Source of the DNA: Megalobrama amblycephala
Taxonomy: Eukaryota > Chordata > Actinopteri > Cypriniformes > Xenocyprididae
Length of the DNA stretch: 64,000 bases
Assembly (NCBI RefSeq): GCF_018812025.1
Contig: NC_063044.1
Location: 41,051,243 to 41,115,242, forward strand
Direction of reading: 5' to 3'
The notes beneath the pieces were generated by a model, which worked only from the letters and a program-made list of their open reading frames with translations, did no database searches and was not told the origin of the DNA. Both the position numbers and the translations under genes were made by a program. Of the stretch, positions 9,853 to 20,783 are shown in pieces; the stretch's first letter is position 1; every line of letters begins with the position of its first letter.

Positions 9853-11633
9853 TTAAAGGGATAGTTCACCCAAAAATGAAAATTGTTGATTTACTTACCC
9901 TCTAACCATCCTTGTATATAGCCTTGTTTCCACTCAAATTACCCGGAACAATTTGTCCCAGGACATTTTTTCCCCCCCCAGACCTGTTTGCTGTCTGCGT
10001 TTCAATCGTGGTCTAAAGTACCGTGAAAATTAGTCCAGTGACGTACACCATAAAAACAAATTTGTTCAGTTTACTTAATTTAATTGTGCAAATCGTAGAC
10101 TTAATTCAATTAAATAAGCTTTACTTAATTGTATTAAGTTAATCGTACTTAAACCATTTAAGTTTAACTCTATCTGTGATCTGAGGAAGTGTACTCCGAG
10201 GGCATTGCGGCACAAATAAATTAATTGCTTTGTTTTACTGTTTGTGGTTTTATTTTACAATCTGATTTGCTGTCTTGTGTCAGTATTACCCCAACAATGA
10301 CAGCAAATAAAATTGTAATGGTCTTATTCATTTAAAAAAAACGTAACTGTTACCATTGTTGTGTTTTGCATGAATATTGATGTCTGTGTATGACTAGTGC
10401 AAGGTTGATTGCAAGGCACTGGCTCAACTAGAGAGGAATCAACCACCTTAAAAGTTTGATGTTTCACAATAGTATGGTGTTTATGATATGTTAGTGATAT
10501 GATCTAAACCAAAATTCTACACAACGTCTAAATTAGTTATTGGTTTAATGACAAATTATGTCACTAAACCAATTTAATATATATATTTTTTAATCTATTT
10601 AATATGTCTCTTTCTTTGAAACCACAAATAACTGTAATTTGCCATTTGGAAATCAATTGGAATTAACTGGAAGAGAGTTATAATAATATAAGTGAAGTTT
10701 CAAGTGCACAACCAAAATAAATGCTAATCACTAAAATGGTGAGAAGAAATTTTAGGAAATCAACTTGAATTTATGGTCAATTTACGTGACGTTCTCCCAA
10801 AAGTTTTAGTTGTATTGATAATTTAACATTCAAGATCAATTTAAGAAAATGAGTGAATGCAACTAAAGAAAGATAACTGCAGAAGTAGAAAAAATTAGGG
10901 AAAAGTCTATTAAGAATTGCCCCGCCTTAAAAACTTTTTTTTTCTTTTTTTTTTTCTTTTTTTTGCTTGACAAAATAGTACTCAAACCAGTAAAGTACTT
11001 TTAACTTGTTTTTTCTGAGTAACAAAGCATAGCATGCAAACAGTAAAGATTACTAAATTGTTTCAGAATCAGAATGAGCTTTATTGCCAGGTATGTTTTC
11101 ACATACTAGGCATTTATTGTAGTAACAGAAGCTCCACAGTGCAACAGAGTGACAATGACAAGACACAGATAATAATTAAATATAATTAAATTTAATTAAA
11201 ATAAATTAAAATAAGCAATTTGTATATGTTAGGTGTAAATTACAATTGTAGATAAAAATGTGTGTTAAATAAATAAATGAATGTATAATAGTGTATATGT
11301 GTGTATGAGTTGTGTGTTCCTCATTTATTGTCAAGTGTTCGTGAGATGGATTGCCTGAGGGAAGAAACTGTTCCTGTGTCTGGTCGTTCTGGTTCTTAAG
11401 GCTCTGTAGCGTCAATCAGACGGCAACAGCTCAAAGAGCGAGTGTGCTGGATGGGAGGGGTCCAGAGTGATTTTCTTTGCCCTTTTGCACACTCTGGATA
11501 AGTACAGATCTTGGAGAGTGGGAAGGGTTGTACCAATGATTCGCTCAGCAGTCCGGACTATCCGACATTGACACTGAGGTCAGAATTGGTAGCTGAGCTG
11601 AACCAGATGGTAATTTTAGTGCATAGGACGAAT

Positions 11634-13069
11634 TCAGTGATGGCAGAGTAGAACTGTTTCAGCAGTTCCTGTGGCAGGTTGAACTTCCTCAGTTGGCGGA
11701 GGAAGAACAGCCTCTGTTGAGCCTTGAACGGAGTCAATGTGAATGTCCCAGTTCAGGACCTGAGATATGGTGTTGCCGAGGAACCTGAATGACTCCACTG
11801 TTTTTACAGTGCTGTTCATGATGGTGAGTGGGGGAAGAGCAGGGGGGTTTCTCCTGAAGTCCACGGTCATCTCCACTGTCTTGAGCGTGTTGAGCTCCAG
11901 GTTGTTAAGACTGCACCAGACAGCCAGCTGTTCAACCTCCAGTCTGTAAGCAGACTCGTCACCGTCCTGGATGAGGTCGATCAGTGTGGTGTCATCCGCA
12001 AACTTCAGGAGCTTGACAGAGGGGTCTTCAGAGGTGCAGTTGTTGGTGTACAGGGAGAAGAGCAGTGGGGAGAGGACACAGCCCTGAGGAGCTCCAGTGC
12101 TGATGGTGAAGGTGCTGGATGAGAATTTTCCCAGCCTCACTAGCTGCTGCCTGTCTGTCAGGAAGCTGGTGATCCACTGACAGACAGAGGTTGGCACTGA
12201 GAGCTGAGTTAGTTTGGGCTGGAGGAGTGATGGGATGATGGTGTTAAAAGCTGAGCTAAAGTCCACAAACAGGATCCTTACATAAGTCCCTGGTTTATCC
12301 AGATGCTGTAGGATGAAGTGCAGATCCATGTTTACTGCATCATCCACAGACCTGTTTGCTAGGTAAGCAAACTGCAGGGGGTCCAGTAAGGGTCCAGTGA
12401 TGTCCTTTAGATAAGCCATAACCAGTTTTTCAAACGATTTCATGACGACAGATGTTAGCGCCACAGGTCTAGTCGTTAAGTCCTGTTATCTTGGGTTTCT
12501 TTGGAACAGGAATGATGGTGGAGCGTTTGAAGCAGGAGGGGACCTCACACAACTCCAGTGATCTGTTGAAGATCTATGAAAAGACGGGGGCCAGCTGATC
12601 AGCACAGGGTTTCAGACAGGCTGGTGTCACACCGTCTGGGCCTGGTGCTTTTTTTCTTTCTGAAGACCTGGCGCTCCTCATCTTCGTTGATCTGAAGTGG
12701 AGGAGTGGGGGAGAGAGGGGTTGTTGGAGGTGTTAATGGTGTTTTTTCAATCCTGCAATAGAACTCATTCAGTTCATCTGCCAGTTGTTGATTCACCACA
12801 GTGCTGGGGGATGGTGTCTTGTAGTTGGTGATGACTTTCAGACCTTTCCACACTGATAAAGATTCACTGGTTTCCGTGAAACACAGAGCAGCAGAGTTTG
12901 AAAAATCCTTATTTGTCCTGGAGAGCAGAAGACATTTGTCCATTTTGTTGGGAAGAGAGCAGAGGATCGCCAGATGTATAGGCATCGCAGTCCGAAATCC
13001 ACGCTGTCGAAGCTTCACAAGTGCGCCGGCTCGCTTTCCCCATCTGCGCATACTGTTTGAACAGCGCAC
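11634..13069 (-). pseudogene. LINE ORF2 remnant: partial endonuclease plus RT
   Basis: The RT frame 12464-11634 carries motif A VDFSSAF (residues 67-73), [10 protein letters not shown] (124-133) and the catalytic FADD (155-158). The upstream frame 13069-12599 starts with an apurinic-endonuclease-like N-terminus (HLAILCSLPNKMD, then NSAALCFTET). It passes abruptly near 12860 into SVWKGLKVITNY, which in related fish LINEs lies just before the RT. The catalytic endonuclease core is therefore deleted. A frameshift and stop separate the two frames near 12465-12650. The RT C-terminus is also frame-shifted near 11700. The copy cannot retrotranspose by itself. Confidence 0.75.
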
Positions 13070-13811
13070 CAGCTACAAAGTTCAGCAAAATGTCCAACGT
13101 GATCTCATGAGAATACGTGTGTGTTTACGTTAAGTGTGGTTCTACCACACGTACATTTACTTACGTTTTCATACACACAAAAATGTACAACATTGACGTA
13201 TTTATAGCACTCAAACGTACGTATTAACAGCAAAAAAAAAAAAAAAAAAACGTACATCATCTTACGTAAAGTGTGAATGTATATGCATTCCCATGTATTA
13301 ATATTAAAATCGTGGCTTTAAGGATTTAAATCTGTTGTATTCAATTGTCGTATCAATATATGTTTTTAGTTACATTTATTGAAAGCAGTTTAATCATCTA
13401 CTTAATAGGAAATAACATTTCTGTTCGAGTTGCAAACTCGTTTCGGGGGATTACATAATGTTAAACGAGACTTTGAAACCGTAAAATGAATAAAATTTCT
13501 GTAATTGTTTAACCATTTTGTAATATTTAGTTTGTTTGCTGTGCGATTTTCTCCTATGCAGTGACTGACAATACAACCATAAGATACACCAAAAGCACAA
13601 CATTAATTCACAAATCACATCCATTTTATTTGTTTGCTGTACTCCATATCTTTGGAATCCATATGTTTGCAAGGAAAAGATCCAAATTCAGCCCTTTATC
13701 CATCAATCTTCATCTTCATTCTCAGCAGCGAACGTCACAGTCAAAGCCCGCTCTAGTTATGATTCAAATTTGAAAGTAGCGAACTTGCGCTTTCGAGAAC
13801 CTTTCCGACGT

Positions 13812-14314
13812 GTGCTGCGTTCCAGTTCGTTTTTAAAAGCCCTTCCCTCGCTAACTTACGTTGCATGAGTGCCCACTACTGGCGGAACCTATGCAATGGG
13901 CTGAACTGGAACGTCCTAAGCTCTTGATCACTTGGAATCCACAATGGAGCTGATTTATTATTTATTTTTTCCCCTTACAAAATTGTTTAATACAGCATTC
14001 TATATGTATATATGTCTGTTTTAAAAAATATAATAAATTTTTAATAAATCATAGAGTTGTTTGTGGTGGGGTAAATTAAACGTGATATGCGGTGATGTCA
14101 TAATCGTGTTGCATTGTGGGTTATGGAGCTGCCTGAAATGTAGGCTACATGTGAAGTAGACTTGCTCCCATCGAGGGAGTGAGGGTCTGTCCATATAAAC
14201 TTCCCTCGTCCACTTCACAAAGTGGAACGCACTTCAAAATGGCGGCAGGGATTCTTCCAAGGGGAAGTGCTTAGGGAAGTTCGTGAGTGTGTGTCTAAAA
14301 CTGGAACGCAGCAC
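13812..14314. repeat. MITE with GTGCTGCGTTCCAGTT ends
   Basis: The left end reads GTGCTGCGTTCCAGTT and the right end is its exact complement (AACTGGAACGCAGCAC, ending 14314). Similarity extends inward through the CCTTCCC regions. It is non-coding. I could not define a target duplication. Confidence 0.7.
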
Positions 14315-14697
14315 GGTTTACAGCACTGATATCGAACCCTCATTGGTTCTCACCTGCCACGTCACAGATGACATAACGTGTTTCAGTGGACTGACATTTG
14401 AAATGACTCTGAGTGCGTGCCTTCACAAAGAGAAGACAGATTCATAATTTCATGGATCAATAAATTAAATTCTGCTCTGTACCCTATAAAAACTATTATC
14501 GTCAGAGAGGACTGCGACTGGAAATCATCATCATTTGAACTACTTTTGGTACCACTTTTGACATTTTCGCAAAAAATAAATGATTGTGATTATGCTTGTT
14601 TGTCTGTTATTTATTTATTTATAACAGTATGTAGTTTTAAGAAATGGTTATTGGTAGGTTTAGGGGTGGTGTAGGATTAATGGATCAAAATATCGTT

Positions 14698-15241
14698 TTA
14701 AAGGTGCTATAGAGAATGTTTTCGACGACTGAGAAACCAAAGACTGTTACTGAGTTTTTTAAAATGAGCGCATGCGTAAGAACAACCCCCCTCTTTCACA
14801 GCTCATTTCAAGGGAACGCCTCCCAAAACTCGTGCACGAGTATTGGAACACGAGTGTTTGTTTACCACCGGCATTCGCTGTATCGTGTTAGTGGATTCAT
14901 TATGTCGGACTCACCGCAGGTAACTCATAATCTGCAGTTGTTACTCCTGACAAAAACATTGCATGCGGCACCTGTGGAGTGTGGAAAATTACTGGAGCGC
15001 GCACGTCTCTCACAAGGAACGTAATGCCAGTGATTGACAAGCCAGAGGGCCAATCGTTTACGCGATGATCACACAAACGATTGTCTGATGTTTTTAAGGC
15101 CCTACCTCGTGCACAGATGATATATATTAATATTATTACTTTCAGTGCACCTAATAAATAGTCTTTTATCAGTTAGTAAAGACAGTTTCAAGTAATATTG
15201 CAAAAATGTATAAAACAAAACATCCTCTATAGCACCTTTAA
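14698..15241. repeat. TTAA MITE, AGGTGCTATAGAG ends
   Basis: TTAA at both ends (14698-14701 and 15238-15241) flanks AGGTGCTATAGAG and its complement. Similarity continues for ~25 bases (GATGTTTT). TTAA duplication is the signature of piggyBac-type insertion. The frame 14716-15024 lies inside and is not considered a gene. Confidence 0.7.
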
Positions 15242-16484
15242 TGTTATATTTTTACTAAAATTGTCATTTTCCTACACAGTTCTGTCCATTATGTTTTATT
15301 CTTTTAACATTTTGTATAAAATGGGTAGGTTTAGATTAGGGGTGGGGTTTAGGGGTCTTACATTCATCTAAAAAATTATAAAAAGGGAAAATATACATAT
15401 ATTTTATGACATGAAAGATTCAAAAATATTTTAAGTTTTTTTGCTGTAAAAACGTAAGTATTTTTACATTTTGGTGCCATAATTACTTCAGTATTGACGT
15501 TTTAGCACCTTTCAAAATGTACAAAAGTCTTTTAAAGTTACATATTAATAACTACGTATTAACAATGAGACCAGGCTGAAATGTCAGAATAATTGAAAAA
15601 ATAATTAAGGTGCGCTCTGCCGAATGTTCAGCAGTTCATCCCTGGTAAAACTGATTGTGTTTCCGAAACAAAAAACAGGAAAAACTAACAAAAACACTAA
15701 AACAACCGAGGAGCTCAGCACAGTGGCTGCCATCCGAGGCGCCATCTTGATCTTGAAGAACTTACTTAATAGTTTTAAGTAAGTTCAACAAATTCTTGTA
15801 CATTAAGCAAAGTTTACTAAAAAGGGTTAGTTAGAACAACTGTTTGTTAGGTTTTACAGTGTAGGACACCGCACAACTTTCCAGTTCCCTCCGCATATAA
15901 GCTTGATAAAGCCTGAACCTCGTCGTAGGTCCATTGGTCATATTTTTAAACTTTAATGTTGATTCGAATAGCAAACAACTCTGCACAACAGACTTTTAAA
16001 AATGGTGGTTGAAATAAAATGCGGCATGGAATCAACCAATCAAAATGCTGTGTGAACTCAACCAATCAGCATGTTCAGCATCCAACTCCCACCCTCGAAA
16101 GATCCTGAACTTTGAAAAAGTACTACCTCGTGAACAGGGACTTTTTGAAGGGGGAATTTTTACCCGGAACTCTGTTAGATTATAGATATTTTGTAATTAC
16201 AGATATTTTTATTACAAAAACACATCGCTTTGCTTCAGAAGGTCTTTATTAACCCCCTTGAGCCATATGGTTTTACTTTTATGATGGATGGATGGATGCG
16301 CTTTTTTGGATTAAAAAAAAATGGTACCAGTCACTCCCATTTTAAAGCTCAAAAGAGCCAGGATATTTTTTTACTATAACTCTGATTGTGTTTGGCGAAA
16401 GAAGATGGTCATATACACCTAGGATGGCTTGAGGGTGAGTAAATCATGGGATAATTTTCATTTTTGGGTAAACTATCCCTTTAA

Positions 16485-17896
16485 AACTGCCCATCCAATA
16501 AACTACAGAACAGTTGCTCAGCGTCCATAATCCCCTATGTTTCTAAACAGCAAATAGACCTATTTCAACAAAACTATTCTTGCATATAAGCCTTTCATAC
16601 AACATATGCACCAACAAATTTATTCTAACCCAAAACTCTCAAAAACAAACCAAAACAAAGCAATGAATTCCGATAGCTATAATAAAACCATTTAATGCAT
16701 CTTGAACTTGTTGTCACAGTTGTTATGAATGCAAATCATGTTCCTGTAAATTCTGGGTGACTGCCAGGGGTGCTCTAAACATAAACATTTCTTTGCACGT
16801 TTCATGCAACTCTGGCGGTAAATTTTCACAAAACTATGGTCACATAAACAGTTTCCTGTTTCAATCCTAAATTGCCCTCCAGAAAGTGTTTTAAACCGTA
16901 GTTAATGTTCAACATTGACTATTGAATTCACAAACACTGGAACTCAACAGAGTAATTCTGCGGGTAAAAGGGAATGGGGTACATGGGAGTCCACTGCCAT
17001 CACTGAATGTCATAGGAATGTCCAATAATAATCAAAAACTACTGTAACATCTTTAGATTAGAATTGATTTTGTGAATTTTTAAAATGACTTCAGAAATGC
17101 CAAGCTAGATGCTGCATTTACTAAGCTATATAAACTTTTTTTTTTTTCAATTAGAAAACTGAGGAACTGTATATTATATAGCAACCTATTCTACAAAGAT
17201 TAATTTAGATTTTCTTTTTCTGTTGTTATTGTGCTGTTAGTCATCTTTGTCTCAACACAAGGATCTTCTGTTACTACTGTATTTGACACATACATTTGAC
17301 ATCAGCTAGACTGCCTTCTGACTTTCCTGTTATTCACACACTGCAGACCTTGTCTTAACACCTTAGAACCCATCAAAAGTATGCTGATTATTTATTTATT
17401 ATTTATTGTTCTTGCACCTCTTCAACTCAGTCATTTCTTACTCCATAATTTTGTTTTTTCCATTTACCTCCCACCAGGTAAATGGAAGTAATTCTGAGGG
17501 CTTCTAGACAGTTGTTGCAGATGAAGATACAACATGTTCTTTTGATTTCAACCCATTTATCTCACACCCCTTTCATTTTCAAATTGCCTTACGTTACACC
17601 CACAATCTTTTTAAATATTAAATTATTAAGTCATAATTAACTATTTATTACCTTCACACTATATAGCTGCTAACCTAAGCTGGTCCCAACACTGTTTGTA
17701 TATACAGAGAATAATTTTCCTTGATATTTTGAAATATAGGAGTTCAATGTATGAAAAATAATGTTAGATCTTCCCCTCCCTAAAAAAGACCTTTTATTAA
17801 GACCTATTTATTAAGCTTGACTCGTTCTGAAATTCAGAAAGTACAGTACTTGCAGTTCTTCTGAAAGATCCCAACATCCAAAGATGAAGCTTACTT
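16485..17896. other. AT-rich non-coding stretch
   Basis: I see no gene, splice-linked exon or clear repeat boundary. Short TTATTTATTATTTATT-type runs occur near 17390. Confidence 0.4.
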
Positions 17897-18508
17897 TTAA
17901 CAACTATCCCGGAGGGACGAGGGAGCCTCGTGGATCCTCAAGGATGAAGGTCCCAGGTGGAGAGTAGGGGGTGAGAAGCCAAGGAATAGCCGACTGGTTG
18001 ACAGAAAAGGAGCTGAGGAATTAAAGGGAGCCAGCAGAAGTGGGGCCAATGAACTAGCTGTATTAGGTGGAGGATGCGGGAGAGGGAGTGGGACCATACA
18101 AGATGAAGGAGATTTAGCAGTGGGGAATAACCTCTTATTCGCACGGACATTGTTGTTGGTCAAACGTACTATTGGGCTCTGGCTTTTTGGGTTTCTCCTT
18201 GACTGCGTCGGGCTGAGGCATGAAGTCTGTGATGGCCGTTGTTGGGGGCTAGATGTGTTCGGGGTCCGGAGTGAGGCTGGTGACGTCTTCTTCTGCAGCA
18301 CAGACAGTGAATGAAGATCCACAACTCACTGGCTCCCACTCCTCAAAGGCAGTGAAATTCCCCTGGGGACAGTCCACGGGCAGACGTTCCTTGGACCGCA
18401 CTTTGAGGCTTGTTTGAAAAAATACACAGAGTGGTCTGCATAGTGAGTGAAGCATAAATCTAGAAAGTCCCTTGTGTGGTCCTCAAGAGAGCAAACTCCC
18501 TGCTCCAA
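17897..18508 (-). pseudogene. Probable retroelement gag-like remnant
   Basis: Minus-strand frames 18508-18326, 18455-18249 and 18322-17897 overlap. Read together with frame changes they resemble a gag-like ORF common in cyprinid repeats: EQGVCSLEDHTRDFLDL, then FTVCAAEEDVTSLTPDPEH, then a Ser/Pro-rich tail. At least two frame changes are needed. I see no RT, protease or long terminal repeats nearby. The assignment rests on remembered similarity of the DHTRDFLDL and AEED segments, so it is moderate at best. A decayed host exon is the alternative. Confidence 0.4.
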
Positions 18509-19169
18509 CCAGAGGAGAAGTACATAATTGTTAATTTATTTCGCCATATCAATCTTATCTAATCTATGTCTAGTGTTCTATCAGGGTTGGCTGTAGTAAA
18601 TCCACAGAAATGAGGCGTGAAGCAAACTAACAATATCTTTGTTACAGTTTTTTACAATAAATAGGATGCATTTCTCAATACTTAGGTCACTTTTTCAAAA
18701 CTCTTCACACAGCTCTCCTAACCAACTTTCATCTTGGTACTGCAGTTAATTTCACATTCAAAATGCACTAAATCTACCAAAAGACTTAATTCATGTCTCA
18801 AATCAATTCATTTTTCCAGAACTCTAGCAAAGTTTTTCACCCATCAAACACACTTTGGCAGTCATAAAACACAGACCTAAAAACAATATCATCGGGTAGC
18901 ATTATACAATAATGCTACTTTTCTTTTGTAAAATTTCTTAACAAAACAAGAATAACACTCTCTGTTTATAATTCACTGCAGTTTATGTTACATGAACCAT
19001 GTTTACATAACAAAATTATTCTGAAGTTTTCCCCTTTGAATGAATTATAATGAAATCAAAAGACTAATGCTTGTGTACGTGTTCAGTTTCAACTAATTGC
19101 TTTGATAGTATTTGATTTTTTTGATTCAGAATATGATTCATTACAATATTACTATAGAAATGTAACATA
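18509..19169. other. Non-coding flank of Tc1 copy
   Basis: This AT-rich sequence contains repeated ACAC and CAAAAC words. Similar composition resumes right of the Tc1 element at 20784-21480, which suggests the transposon landed in an older repeat. I cannot define that repeat's ends. Confidence 0.35.
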
Positions 19170-20781
19170 CAGTGGGTACGGAAAGTATTCAGACCCCCTT
19201 AAATTTTTCACTCTATGTTATATTGCAGCCATTTGCTAAAATCATTTAAGTTAATTTTTTTTCCTCATTAATGTACACACAGCACCCCATATTGACAGAA
19301 AAACACAGAATTGTTGACATTTTTGCAGATTTATTAAAAAAGAAAAACTGAAGTATCACATGGTCCTAAGTATTCAGACCTTTTGCTCAGTATTTAGTAG
19401 AAGCACCCTTTTGATCTAATACAGCCATGAGTCTTTTTGGGAAAGATGCAACAAGTTTTTCACACCTGGATTTGGGGATCCTCTGCCATTCCTCCTTGCA
19501 GATCCTCTCCAGTTCTGTCAGGTTGGATGGTAAACGTTGGTGGACAGCCATTTTTAGGTCTCTCCAGAGATGCTCAATTGGGTTTAAGTCAGGGCTCTGG
19601 CTGGGCCATTCAACAGTCACGGAGTTGTTGTAAAGCCACTCCTTCGTTATTTTAGCTGTGTGCTTAGGGTCATTGTCTTGTTGGAAGGTAAACCTTCGGC
19701 CCAGTCTGAGGTCCTGAGCACTCTGGAGAAGGTTTTCATCCAGGATATCCCTGTACTTGGCCGCATTCATCTTTCCCTCGATTGCAACCAGTCGTCCTGT
19801 CCCTGCAGCTGAAAAACACCCCCACAGCATGATGCTGCCACCACCATGCTTCACTGTTGGGACTGTATTGGACAGGTGATGAGCAGTGCCTGGTTTTCTC
19901 CACACATACCGCTTAGAATTAGGCCAAAAAGTTCTATCTTGGTCTCATCAGACCAGAGAATCTTATTTCTCACCATCTCGGCAAACTCCATGCGGGCTTT
20001 CATGTGTCTTGCACTGAAGAGAGGCTTCCGTCGGGCCACTCTGCCATAAAGCCCCGACTGGTGGAGGGCTGCAGTGATGGTTGACTTTCCACAACTTTCT
20101 CCCATCTTCCAACTGCATCTCTGGAGCTCAGCCACAGTGATCTTTGGGTTCTTCTTTACCTCTCTCACCAAGGCTCTTCTCCCCCGATAGCTCAGTTTGG
20201 CCGGACGGCCGGCTCTAGGAAGGGTTCTGGTCGTCCTAAACATCTTCCATTTAAGGATTATGGAGGCCACTGTGCTCTTAGGAACCTTAAGTGCAGCAGA
20301 AATTTTTTTGTAACCTTGGCCAGATCTGTGCCTTGCCACAATTCTGTCTCTGAGCTCTTCAGGCAGTTCCTTTGACCTCATGATTCTCATTTGCTCTGAC
20401 ATGCACTGTGAGCTGTAAGGTCTTATATAGACAGGTGTGTGGCTTTCCTAATCAAGTCCAATCAGTATAATCAAACACAGCTGAACTCAAATGAAGGTGT
20501 AGAAACATCTCAAGGATGATCAGAAGAAATGGACAGCACCTGAGTTAAATATATGAGTGTCACAGCAAAGGGTCTGAATACTTAGGACCATGTGATATTT
20601 CAGTTTTTCTTTTTTAATAAATCTGCAAAAATGTCAACAATTCTGTGTTTTTCTGTCAACATGGGGTGCTGTGTGTACATTAATGAGGAAAAAAAATTAA
20701 CTTAAATGATTTTAGCAAATAGCTGCAATTTAATAAAGAGTGAAAAATTTAAGGGGGTCTGAATACTTTCCGTACCCACTG
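19170..20781 (-). mobile_element. Tc1-like transposon, complete ends
   Basis: The ends are CAGTGGGTACGGAAAGTATT and its complement, directly flanked by TA (19168-19169 and 20782-20783). The inverted repeats extend for well over 100 bases (LINE-free, including the ATTTGCTAAAATCATTTAAG-like inner part). Total length is 1612 bp, normal for fish Tc1. One transposase region lies on the minus strand and carries a frameshift. Confidence 0.92.
19387..20402 (-). pseudogene. Tc1 transposase, single frameshift
   Basis: A Tc1 transposase cuts and pastes DNA flanked by matching inverted repeats. The N-terminal frame (from Met at 20402) has paired helix-turn-helix regions (EELRDRIVARHRSGQGYKKI, residues ~15-34, and a second near 85-112). 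It has the GRPAK basic motif (65-69) and the first catalytic aspartate in WSDETK (D152). The C-terminal frame (19905-19387) has QQDNDPKHT (second aspartate, its residue 77) and SPDLNPIEHLW (glutamate, residue 111), giving DD34E spacing. The two frames are offset near 19918, consistent with loss of one base. No other lesion is evident by eye. Confidence 0.9.
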
Positions 20782-20783
20782 TA

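Larger units (their letters stand above)
13095..15578. mobile_element. 2.5-kb TIR element inside the LINE
   Basis: The left end CAACGTGATCTCATGAG and inverted right end CAGCCTGGTCTCATTG form imperfect terminal inverted repeats. AAATGTC is duplicated on both sides (13088-13094 and 15579-15585). Removing the element and one duplicate rejoins LINE sequence. There is no transposase frame, so it is non-autonomous. A 7-bp duplication (8 with one mismatch) would fit a hAT-like mechanism, but the superfamily is uncertain. It contains MITEs at 13812-14314 and 14698-15241. Confidence 0.65.
11064..15758 (-). mobile_element. Non-LTR retrotransposon (Rex1/L2/CR1-like), interrupted
   Basis: The element is read on the minus strand. 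The 5' region lies at about 15585-15758 (GATCAAGATGGCGCC start, then a leader). It is interrupted by the 13095-15578 insertion and resumes at 13094 with the endonuclease N-terminus. It then jumps by internal deletion to the pre-RT region and RT, ending with a 3' tail at 11064 (CAGAATCAGAATGAGC on the plus strand). The family name is tentative. Jockey-superclade membership follows from the RT motifs. Confidence 0.7.
10046..15861. mobile_element. TA-flanked MITE containing a LINE
   Basis: The left end CACCATAAAAAC follows TA (10044-10045). The right end is the complement of CACTGTAAAACC and precedes TA (15862-15863). Both flanks are rich in TTACTTAA-like words. The TA duplication and CACTGTAAAA tip are typical of Tc1/mariner-type fish MITEs. 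A LINE (11064 to about 15758) sits inside it. The inner flanks at 10060-11060 and 15760-15860 are otherwise AT-rich and non-coding. Confidence 0.5.
9853..16484. mobile_element. TTAA MITE split by nested insertions
   Basis: The left end is TTAA (9853-9856) followed by AGGGATAGTTCACCC and ATGAAAATT. The right end is its complement, ending CTATCCC and TTAA (16481-16484). Similarity between the ends continues for ~65 bases, to about 9920 and from about 16415. The right half continues inward to about 16176 as unpaired internal sequence. The two ends are now 6.6 kb apart with several other elements between them. I read this as one MITE broken by insertion, though two separate half copies cannot be excluded without a consensus. 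A short ACCCGGAAC-bearing segment at about 9925-10045 and 15862-16175 appears to be another disrupted repeat between this MITE and the next layer. Confidence 0.6.

Noticed and set aside
9925..16175. ACCCGGAAC-containing segments considered as terminal inverted repeats of a defined hAT element
   Set aside because: The recognisable motifs at the two sides are in the same orientation and I could not define ends or an 8-bp duplication, so it is only mentioned as a probable disrupted repeat.
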